Assembly (NCBI RefSeq): GCF_012516375.2
Contig: NZ_CP051204.2
Span: forward strand, 8,293,501-8,357,500
Reading direction: 5' to 3'
Length of the DNA: 64,000 nucleotides
Source of the DNA: Chitinophaga oryzae
GTDB taxonomy: Bacteria > Bacteroidota > Bacteroidia > Chitinophagales > Chitinophagaceae
Shown in pieces: positions 57,733-64,000 of this stretch (positions within the stretch are counted from its first letter, which is position 1; each line of letters begins with the position of its first letter). A model generated the notes under the pieces. That model was not told where the DNA came from and ran no database searches. It saw only the letters and a program-made list of their open reading frames with translations. The position numbers and the translations under genes were made by a program.

Positions 57733-58716
57733 TTATTTGCCGGCTGGTTTTCTGGGACCGCCGCCGCCAGCGTTGGAAGGACGACGTTGTCCGCCACCCT
57801 GGCCACCGCCACGGTTGCCACCGCCGCGATTACCGCCGCCCTGGCCGCCACGGTTACCACCCTGGCCACCGCCACGGTTAGCACCTGCGCCCTGGCCACG
57901 ACCACCGCCGCTGTTGCTGCCTGGTTTACGGCCTCTTTCGCGGTCTTCGCCACCTTCTACGTCAAATCTGCGTGCTTTATCTTCTGCTTCTTCTTCCTCT
58001 TCTACTTCTTCAGATTTTTCAGTAGCTCTTTCAGACAGACCTTCTGCGATTGCTGCGCAGATGTAGCTGGTGATGATAGCGATGGATTTGGTAGCATCGT
58101 CGTTCGCAGGGATTGCGAAGTCAACTTTGCTCGGATCGGAGTTGGTATCCACCATACCGAAAGTAACGATGCCCAGGCGTTTAGCTTCTGCCAGTGCAAT
58201 ATGTTCGTGGCTGATGTCTACCATGAACAGAGCGGCCGGAACACGTGCCAGTTGAGCGATACCACCCAGCACTTTTTCCATTTTCTCTTTATCACGGCTT
58301 AAAGTCAGACGTTCTTTTTTGGTGATGTTGTCGAAAGTTCCGTCCTGCAGCATTTTTTCAATGCTCTGCATTTTCTTCACGCTCTTACGGATGGTAGAGA
58401 AGTTGGTGAGCATACCACCTAACCACCTTTCAGTAACGTAAGGCATGTTGATGTTACGCGCAGCATCTGCTACGATTTCTTTCGCTTGCTTTTTAGTAGC
58501 AACGAACATGATCTTTTTACCGCTTTTAGCGATAGATTTCAGGGCAGCTGCTGCTTCCTGTAAACCTTCTACGGTTTTGTTCAGATCGATGATATGAATA
58601 CCTTTCTTTTCTGCGAAAATATAAGGCAGCATTTTAGGATTCCATTTCTTCTTCAGGTGACCGAAGTGAACACCTGCCTCCAGTAACTGCTGCTGCAATG
58701 AGGTATTATTTTCCAT
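57733..58716 (-). CDS. rpsB: 30S ribosomal protein S2 with acidic and Gly/Arg-rich C-terminal tail
   Basis: S2 (uS2) is a 30S head protein. Residues 1-230 are the normal domain ([70 protein letters not shown]). A tail of about 95 residues follows that most S2 proteins lack: an acidic run ([13 protein letters not shown]) and then a region of about 60 residues almost only Gly, Arg, Gln and Asn with several NRGG units. The ATG start gives [10 protein letters not shown]; an in-frame TTG 15 bases earlier is less likely. The frame is clean to the stop. The tail resembles RNA-binding RGG segments; its function is unknown. Confidence 0.95.
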   Translation of the reverse strand: MENNTSLQQQLLEAGVHFGHLKKKWNPKMLPYIFAEKKGIHIIDLNKTVEGLQEAAAALKSIAKSGKKIMFVATKKQAKEIVADAARNINMPYVTERWLGGMLTNFSTIRKSVKKMQSIEKMLQDGTFDNITKKERLTLSRDKEKMEKVLGGIAQLARVPAALFMVDISHEHIALAEAKRLGIVTFGMVDTNSDPSKVDFAIPANDDATKSIAIITSYICAAIAEGLSERATEKSEEVEEEEEAEDKARRFDVEGGEDRERGRKPGSNSGGGRGQGAGANRGGGQGGNRGGQGGGNRGGGNRGGGQGGGQRRPSNAGGGGPRKPAGK

Positions 58717-58778
58717 GTTTATATTGCTCAATTAAAAGGATCAAATAATGTTTAGCGATAATTGCTAAGTACTCAAAA

Positions 58779-59168
58779 TTAGCGTTTAGAGAACTGGAAG
58801 CTTCTTCTTGCTTTCGCTTTACCTGGTTTCTTACGTTCTACGCTTCTCGGATCACGTTTCAGCAGACCGGCTGCTTTCAGTGCAGGACGGAACTCGATGT
58901 TCACTTCGCACAGTGCACGTGCAATACCCAGTTTAATCGCTTCTGCCTGTCCTTTGATACCACCGCCCTGTGCATTGATCTTCACGTCAAATTTATCCAG
59001 CGCGTCGATGGTTTTGAAGGGCAGTTCCACCTGGTTTTGCAGGTAGATCAGAGAAAAGTAGTTTTTATAATCCTTGTCGTTTACGGTAATGTTACCGGTA
59101 CCCTTGTTGATATACACACGGGCAACAGCTTCCTTACGACGACCAATTGTATTTTTTTGCTTTTCCAT
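58779..59168 (-). CDS. rpsI: 30S ribosomal protein S9
   Basis: S9 (uS9) binds 16S rRNA, and its C-terminal tail reaches the P-site tRNA. The 129-residue protein has NTIGRRKEAVARVYI, the GGGIKGQAEAIKLGIARAL segment and the basic end DPRSVERKKPGKAKARRSFQFSKR, which ends in the invariant Lys-Arg. It follows rplM by 14 bases, the standard gene pair. Confidence 0.97.
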   Translation of the reverse strand: MEKQKNTIGRRKEAVARVYINKGTGNITVNDKDYKNYFSLIYLQNQVELPFKTIDALDKFDVKINAQGGGIKGQAEAIKLGIARALCEVNIEFRPALKAAGLLKRDPRSVERKKPGKAKARRSFQFSKR

Positions 59169-59182
59169 GTATCAGAGAAAAA

Positions 59183-59626
59183 TTAGAAAGTTAATGGTTT
59201 TGGTTTCTGCGCTGCATGAGGATGCTCTGCACCTGCGTATACAAACAGTTTTTTGTACATTTTACGACCGAGACGGTTTTTAGGCAGCATGCCTTTGATA
59301 GCCTTCTCAATCATAACCTCAGGACGGCGACGGATCAGGTCCTTAGCCAGTTCAACTCTCTGACCACCTGGGTAACCAGTGTAGTGCATGTATTCTTTTT
59401 CCGCCATTTTATTGCCGGTCAAAGCGATTTTTTCCGCATTGATCACGATGATATAATCACCACAATCAGTATGAGGCGTATAGTAAGGCTTGTTCTTACC
59501 TCTCAGGATCGCTGCCATTTTCGCACATACTCTTCCCAGAGTCAGGTTAGTAGCGTCTACTATATGCCAGTCACGCTTTACGTAAGCGTCGTTAGCCGAT
59601 TTAGTTTTAAAGCTTAATGTGTTCAT
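59183..59626 (-). CDS. rplM: 50S ribosomal protein L13
   Basis: L13 (uL13) is an early-assembly 50S protein. The 147-residue protein has RDWHIVDATNLTLGRVCAKMAAILRGKNKPYYTPHTDCGDYIIVINAEKI and the C-terminal GMLPKNRLGRKMYKKLFVYAGAEHPH. It heads the translation cluster and has a promoter just upstream. Confidence 0.97.
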   Translation of the reverse strand: MNTLSFKTKSANDAYVKRDWHIVDATNLTLGRVCAKMAAILRGKNKPYYTPHTDCGDYIIVINAEKIALTGNKMAEKEYMHYTGYPGGQRVELAKDLIRRRPEVMIEKAIKGMLPKNRLGRKMYKKLFVYAGAEHPHAAQKPKPLTF

Positions 59627-59681
59627 TGTTGTATACGATAAAAATTACGTCTTGTAAACAATTCCCCCTGTAACGGGGAGT

Positions 59682-59690
59682 GCAAAGGTA
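59682..59690 (-). promoter_or_regulatory. Bacteroidota -7 element for the rplM operon
   Basis: Minus-strand TACCTTTGC matches TAnnTTTGC exactly, about 55 bases upstream of the rplM ATG. The -33 box is weak. Confidence 0.6.
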
Positions 59691-60045
59691 CATTCACTAT
59701 TCTGAATAACCATACATTTTAGGTTATTTTTTGGAAGACACCTTTGCAATTAATTGATTTTCAATAAAAAATTTGAATAAAAGTTATTAACACAATGAAA
59801 AGAAGCTCCCGCGGGGCATTACAGCAACCACCGCCCTGGTGCGCCTCCCGGACGCCCCTTCTCCCTTGCTTTTCGAAGTGTTGGCTGCTTTTTAAAGGCT
59901 TATACAAATATTTTATTTATATGTTAAAAATACCTAAGGCGAATCGCGTAAGGAAAAAACAGAAAGGGCTGCAAAGGACGCAATACAGAGAATGAACGGA
60001 GGGACGGTAAGCAACCGCGGTACTTCCCGGGCCGAAAAACCATTA
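59691..60045. other. Spacer between YugP-type gene and rplM operon
   Basis: No gene is supported. A 66-codon plus-strand frame at 59795 has low-quality composition and no promoter or motif. The A+T-rich right-hand flank near 59700-59790 probably belongs to the rplM promoter region. Confidence 0.4.
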
Positions 60046-60049
60046 AAAA

Positions 60050-60071
60050 GGGCTTCCCTTCCGGAAAGCCC
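60050..60071 (-). terminator. Rho-independent terminator after the YugP-type gene
   Basis: GGGCTT pairs with AAGCCC around a ten-base loop. On the minus strand TTTTTAATGG follows. Confidence 0.75.
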
Positions 60072-60094
60072 CCCATCATTTCAGCTAAGTACAG

Positions 60095-60784
60095 TTATCG
60101 CCTGTCCCGGGCGCCCATATATAATAAAATATACTGGAAGAGGGTGACCAGCGAGGCCAGCGCCGCTACCACATAGGTCATAGCCGCCCACCAAAGGGCA
60201 TTTTTAGCCTTGTCATGCTCCTGCGGACGCATCAGCTGACTGCGGTCGAGCCACGCCAGCGCACGCCGGGAAGCGTCAAATTCCACGGGGAGGGTGATCA
60301 GGGAGAACACGGTGGTAATACCGAAAAGGACAATCCCCGCCAGCAGCAGCTGCGGAAATACATTAATCAGCAGGATACCGCCCAGCAACACCCACTGTAC
60401 CAGCGAGGCGCTGAACTGCACCGCCGGCACCAGCCGGGAACGCAGGCCCAGCCACGGGTAAGCTGCCGCATGCTGCACAGCGTGCCCGCATTCGTGCGCC
60501 GCTACGGCCGCGGCCGCCACATTGGCCCCCGCATATACGTCAGGGCTGAGGTTGACCGTCTTGTTCGCCGGATTATAGTGATCCGATAAAAATCCGTCTA
60601 CAGACAGTACCTGGACATCATAAATGTTGTTGTCCCTCAACATTTTCTCCGCGATCTGCTTACCTGTAAGCCCGGATGAGGTCGGTACCTCACTGTAGGC
60701 CCGGAACTTACTCTTTAATACATAACTGACAAGAAAGCTGATCCCCACAAAAATCAGCGAAACAAACATGATTCCTGGTGTCAT
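60095..60784 (-). CDS. Zinc metallopeptidase, YugP family
   Basis: The 229-residue integral membrane protein has an N-terminal helix (about 5-23) and the zinc motif HECGH at 97-101. Three or four more helices follow (VLLGGILLINVFPQLLLAGIVLFGITTVFSL and AMTYVVAALASLVTLFQYILLYM). Asp and Ala-rich segments after the zinc motif (LPVEFDASRRALAWL) complete the Zn_peptidase_2 pattern. The substrate is not known; the group acts on membrane or envelope proteins. It is a single gene between a terminator and a long spacer. Confidence 0.9.
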   Translation of the reverse strand: MTPGIMFVSLIFVGISFLVSYVLKSKFRAYSEVPTSSGLTGKQIAEKMLRDNNIYDVQVLSVDGFLSDHYNPANKTVNLSPDVYAGANVAAAAVAAHECGHAVQHAAAYPWLGLRSRLVPAVQFSASLVQWVLLGGILLINVFPQLLLAGIVLFGITTVFSLITLPVEFDASRRALAWLDRSQLMRPQEHDKAKNALWWAAMTYVVAALASLVTLFQYILLYMGARDRR

Positions 60785-61200
60785 ACTTATACATTTGATG
60801 CCTCTGCACGCACAAATTTCTGTCCAGATGCCCCGTTTTAAGTTTTATTTAAGAGTTTTCCTGCCAACCTCGCCCCTTACCTTTCATCCAGAAATTTAAC
60901 ACTGCCACTTTGTCTTTTTTAAAGAATTTTACCTGAAAAAACGGCCGGTTTGGCAGAAGTCCACACAGATCTTATGTTAATTTTTTCATATGCAAAAATC
61001 CTCAACATCAATCCTATTTATCAACATTTTACGAGTTGCCAATGAAAGTAATATTGGACAATTTATGGCCTGAAACAGGCGTTGGCAGCCACTTTCTTAC
61101 ATTACGAAAATCAATCAAAAGTTATTCACATCAATCAAATAAACTTTTTTATTCTGAAGCCATTTTGTAATTTAGACCTGAATTTAATGGGTTAGTAAGT
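60785..61200. other. Long A+T-rich spacer upstream of radA
   Basis: No convincing gene is present on either strand. TAATTTAG (61168-61175) is a one-mismatch -7 element. With the terminator that follows, a plus-strand transcript of about 60 bases is possible. Confidence 0.4.
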
Positions 61201-61202
61201 AG

Positions 61203-61246
61203 AAAGAGTCAACGGAATCTTCCGTTTGGCTCTTTTCTCTTTTAAG
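61203..61246 (+). terminator. Strong terminator-like hairpin in the YugP-radA spacer
   Basis: AAAGAGTC-AACGGAA pairs with TTCCGTT-TGGCTCTTT (one bulge), followed by TTTTCTCTTTT. No plus-strand gene ends here, so it may end a small RNA. Confidence 0.65.
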
Positions 61247-61342
61247 CACCCGATAACCCCCTTTTTTAACCCTTTACCTTAACATTTCACCCCTGTTTTT
61301 TTCCAAAACAACTTACTTTGTAACATCCTGTTTCAAAAAATT

Positions 61343-62719
61343 ATGAGTAAAATAAGAACCGCTTTTTTTTGCCAGCAATGTGGATACGAATCTGCAAAAT
61401 GGAATGGTAAATGTCCGAGTTGCGGACAATGGAACACCTTCGTTGAAGAAAGAGTGCAGAAAGATATTCCCGGCAAACAGCATGACTGGAAAAACAACGA
61501 TGGCGGCAACAGCCGCACCCAGAAAATAGTCAACCTCTCTGAAGTAGTCACCAACGAAGAGAAACGGCTGCTGACACCCGACAATGAACTGAATCGCGTA
61601 CTCGGCGGCGGTATCGTTGCCGGCTCGCTCGTACTCGTAGGCGGAGAACCCGGCATCGGCAAATCCACGCTGTTCCTGCAAAACGCCCTGCAGCTGAAAC
61701 AAATAAAAACACTTTATATCAGCGGAGAAGAAAGCGAACAACAGATAAAAATGCGGGCCGACCGCATCAAAAATACCAATGATCAGTTTTACCTGCTCAC
61801 GGAAACATCTACACAAACCATCTTCGCTGAAATAAAAAAACTACAGCCGCAACTGGTGATCGTAGACTCCATCCAGACACTGCACACGCCGCTGATAGAA
61901 TCTGCGCCGGGCAGCGTGTCGCAGATCAGGGAAACAACTGCGGAATTACAACGCTTCGCCAAAGAAAGCAACACCCCCGTCTTCCTCATCGGCCACATCA
62001 CCAAAGACGGCTCCATTGCAGGCCCTAAAGTACTGGAACATATGGTGGACACCGTGCTGCAGTTCGAAGGCGATCAGCACTATGCATACCGTATACTGCG
62101 CACCATCAAAAACAGGTTCGGCTCTACCGCTGAACTGGGCATTTATGAGATGACCGGCACCGGTCTCCGGCAGGTGACCAACCCTTCTGAAATACTGATC
62201 TCCCAGCGGGACGACCTGCTGAGCGGCGTCGCTATCGCCGCTACCATGGAAGGCCTTCGCCCCCTGCTGGTAGAAGTACAGGCGCTCGTGACCCAGTCTG
62301 TCTACGGCACACCGCAACGTACCGCCACCGGCTTCGACCTGCGCCGGTTACAACTGCTGCTGGCCGTACTGGAAAAACGCGGCGGCTTCCACTTCGGCGT
62401 GAAAGACGTATTCCTCAACATCGCCGGCGGCATCCGCGTGGAAGACCCGGCCATCGACCTCGCCGTACTTTGTGCACTGCTCTCCTCTTATGAAGACAAT
62501 GCCATCGCCAATAAAATATGCTTCGCCGGAGAAGTAGGCCTGAGCGGAGAAATCAGGGCTGTCAACCGTATCGAGCAACGTATTGCGGAAGCGGAAAAAC
62601 TCGGTTTTCATAAAATATTCATCTCCCGTTATAACAAAAAAGGAATAGATCTCAGTAAATTCAATATAGAAGTAGTACCGGTAGGAAGAGTGGAAGAAGT
62701 ATATCAACAGTTATTCTGA
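61343..62719 (+). CDS. radA: DNA repair protein RadA
   Basis: RadA is a RecA-like helicase that helps branch migration in recombination and transformation. The 458-residue protein has a four-Cys zinc finger (CQQCGYESAKWNGKCPSCGQWN), the Walker A site GGEPGIGKSTL, the RadA-specific KNRFG motif and a Lon-like C-terminal domain (VKDVFLNIAGGIRVEDPAIDLAVLCALLSS). The length is standard. comF follows 19 bases later on the same strand, so the two transformation-linked genes are likely in one transcript. Confidence 0.97.
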   Translation: MSKIRTAFFCQQCGYESAKWNGKCPSCGQWNTFVEERVQKDIPGKQHDWKNNDGGNSRTQKIVNLSEVVTNEEKRLLTPDNELNRVLGGGIVAGSLVLVGGEPGIGKSTLFLQNALQLKQIKTLYISGEESEQQIKMRADRIKNTNDQFYLLTETSTQTIFAEIKKLQPQLVIVDSIQTLHTPLIESAPGSVSQIRETTAELQRFAKESNTPVFLIGHITKDGSIAGPKVLEHMVDTVLQFEGDQHYAYRILRTIKNRFGSTAELGIYEMTGTGLRQVTNPSEILISQRDDLLSGVAIAATMEGLRPLLVEVQALVTQSVYGTPQRTATGFDLRRLQLLLAVLEKRGGFHFGVKDVFLNIAGGIRVEDPAIDLAVLCALLSSYEDNAIANKICFAGEVGLSGEIRAVNRIEQRIAEAEKLGFHKIFISRYNKKGIDLSKFNIEVVPVGRVEEVYQQLF

Positions 62720-62738
62720 CACACCTCATATTAACCCG

Positions 62739-63428
62739 ATGTTTACCCGTTTGTTATCCCCGCTGGTACAGCTGTTTTATCCGCACTGTTGCGAGATTTG
62801 CGGCGCAGAACTGCCTGCAGCAGGCAACCTTTTGTGCCTGCATTGCCACGATAGCCTGCCACTGACAGGCTTTCAACATTATGCGGCCAACCCGGTGGCG
62901 GACATTTTCCGCGGGCGCCTTCCGGTGGCATATGCCGTGGCTGTCTATTATTACAGTCAGCAGTCGGGGTTGCAACAGCTGGTCCACCAGTTCAAATATC
63001 ATCAGCGAAAAGACATCGCCGGCTGGCTGGGAAAACAAGCCGGTTATATATTACAGGCCAGCCACCTGTCGAAGGCTGCCGACTGCCTCGTGCCGGTGCC
63101 GCTCTTTCCCGGGAAAGAAAAAGAAAGGGGCTATAACCAGGCGGCACTGCTGGCAGAAGGCATCGGTGCCGTAATTGACAAACCGGTGCTTTCCCATGCG
63201 CTGCAACGGGTACAGTACACCGGCACACAAACCCGCAAAAGCAGGACCAGCCGCTGGGAAAATGTAAAAACGGTATTTAAAGCAAACACTGCGCTGCTAA
63301 CGGGCAGGCATGTATTACTGATAGACGACGTTATTACCACCGGCGCTACTACGGAAGCCGCCGGGCAGGCTTTGCTGGAGGCCGGCGCAACTGTCAGCAT
63401 CTGTTGCCTGGCCTGGACTTCGGGCTAA
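62739..63428 (+). CDS. comF: ComF family phosphoribosyltransferase-like protein
   Basis: ComFC-type proteins help DNA uptake or processing in natural transformation. The 229-residue protein has an N-terminal zinc finger (CCEICGAEL ... LLCLHCHDSL) and a type I phosphoribosyltransferase domain with the PRPP motif LLIDDVITTGATTEAA at about 194-210. It is directly after radA. A role in transformation is known for relatives; it is not shown for this species. Confidence 0.92.
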   Translation: MFTRLLSPLVQLFYPHCCEICGAELPAAGNLLCLHCHDSLPLTGFQHYAANPVADIFRGRLPVAYAVAVYYYSQQSGLQQLVHQFKYHQRKDIAGWLGKQAGYILQASHLSKAADCLVPVPLFPGKEKERGYNQAALLAEGIGAVIDKPVLSHALQRVQYTGTQTRKSRTSRWENVKTVFKANTALLTGRHVLLIDDVITTGATTEAAGQALLEAGATVSICCLAWTSG

Positions 63429-63533
63429 CAAAAAGTTAATTCTTTTTGTTCCTGCGGATGTGTATCTTTACACCGTAAAGTCCGCTATGTGCTGACTTAC
63501 CACCACCGATCATTCCCTCTAAAAATATTATTT

Positions 63534-64000
63534 ATGTTGAGACTGGCCATACTTTCGGTCCTTCTGTTATTTGTAGGTCCGCGCATCTACGAGTTTAAAG
63601 TAGATGCAGTTGACGGGGGCAAAATAGACTTCTCCCGTTTCAAGGGTAAAAAAATAATGATTGTCAACACTGCTTCCCTTTGTGGCAATACCCCACAATA
63701 TGCAGGTTTGGAGAAAATATATAAGAAATACCAGGATAAACTCGTGATCGTAGGTTTCCCTGCGAATAATTTCGGCTCACAGGAGCCAGGCACCAATGCA
63801 GAAATCAAATCGTTCTGCACCAAAGAATATGCTGTCACCTTTCCCATGGCCGCCAAAATATCAGTAAAAGGGGATGATATCCACCCGCTGTATAAATGGC
63901 TGCTGGAAGAAAGTAAAGCCAAACACCTGGAGCCGGCAGACGTTAAGTGGAATTTCCAGAAATATTTACTGGATGAAAAAGGGAATCTCATTGCTGTGTT
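63534..64000 (+). CDS. Glutathione peroxidase family protein (5' part; runs off the window)
   Basis: About 155 residues are visible before the right edge. The protein has an N-terminal hydrophobic segment (about 4-15) that may be a signal peptide, and then the thiol peroxidase fold. The catalytic Cys is in NTASLCGNTPQY, the Gln in FGSQEPG, and Trp-Asn in VKWNFQKYL; all four tetrad residues are present. The first of these motifs is usually NVASKCG; the Ser/Leu variation is mild. These enzymes reduce hydroperoxides, often with thioredoxin in bacteria. The end lies beyond the window. Confidence 0.92.
   Translation, partial: MLRLAILSVLLLFVGPRIYEFKVDAVDGGKIDFSRFKGKKIMIVNTASLCGNTPQYAGLEKIYKKYQDKLVIVGFPANNFGSQEPGTNAEIKSFCTKEYAVTFPMAAKISVKGDDIHPLYKWLLEESKAKHLEPADVKWNFQKYLLDEKGNLIAV

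Noticed and set aside
57736..58020. Frameshift as the cause of the S2 tail
   Set aside because: The frame runs cleanly from the S2 domain to the stop; the tail has a clear acidic plus Gly/Arg design on the coding strand rather than random composition.
59795..59995. 66-codon plus-strand frame in the rplM spacer
   Set aside because: Odd composition, no promoter or motif, and no sign of coding bias.
1..64000. tRNA or rRNA genes
   Set aside because: Visual scanning of the spacers for T-loop (GTTCGA) and acceptor-stem patterns found none; a tRNAscan run would settle it.

Overview
The window looks like a chromosomal stretch from a member of the Bacteroidota, most likely a Chitinophaga-like Chitinophagaceae; the genus is an inference. 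The supporting evidence is the recurring Bacteroidota-type promoter element (TAnnTTTGC, sometimes with an upstream TTTG or TTG), the near absence of Shine-Dalgarno sequences, the long plant/Chlamydia-type IspG, a short Thx-type ribosomal peptide, split MetH, DUF4286, BatB/BatC, a SusC-like peptide signature, and three ECF sigma/anti-sigma loci. Genes are moderately G+C-rich and spacers are strongly A+T-rich. I saw no rRNA, tRNA, CRISPR array, prophage or insertion sequence.

Layout. 1-5.8 kb: tail of an unknown gene, a DUF3109 protein, an orphan lutB, an ECF sigma factor with a TonB-fused anti-sigma protein, and purH. 5.8-11.3 kb: comEC and a short carB. 11.4-13.4 kb: a compact three-gene unit with a 79-aa Cys-x-x-Cys peptide, an MNIO (DUF692) enzyme and a DUF2063-like partner, with a hairpin terminator between peptide and enzyme. 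I regard this as the best candidate for a little-described system (a RiPP-type modified peptide). 13.5-17.5 kb: MFS transporter, DeoR regulator, 5'-nucleotidase family protein and a double-HTH regulator. A 10-bp-periodic repeat array lies between the DeoR gene and the nucleotidase gene. 17.7-24.5 kb: acs, an alpha/beta hydrolase, an L,D-transpeptidase and an M16 peptidase. 24.7-27.6 kb: second ECF sigma/anti-sigma locus with a beta-barrel protein.

28-36 kb: kbl, a class D beta-lactamase, BatB-BatC, an AraC regulator and ispG. 36-41.5 kb: LysR, GNAT, metallo-hydrolase, lipocalin-like lipoprotein, third ECF sigma locus with two paralogous anti-sigma-like proteins, and another GNAT. 41.6-47.6 kb: CoA-transferase, LpxR-like lipid A deacylase, lipoproteins, SRPBCC protein, Ig-like lipoprotein and recR. 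48-53 kb: two-gene metH, exonuclease III and DUF4286. 53-59.7 kb: HU, Thx peptide, pdxH, an RsiV-like lipoprotein and, on the minus strand, the rplM-rpsI-rpsB-tsf-pyrH translation cluster; ribosomal protein S2 has a long acidic plus Gly/Arg-rich tail. 60-64 kb: YugP-type protease, radA, comF and a truncated glutathione peroxidase gene.

A second theme is a dispersed family of long palindromic intergenic elements (seven clear copies plus one minor relative). They have A+T-rich arms built from short tandem motifs around a core that often contains GCGAAGAT, and they sit just after stop codons or between operon genes. The DNA uptake and repair genes (comEC, comF, radA, recR, xth) are scattered rather than clustered.
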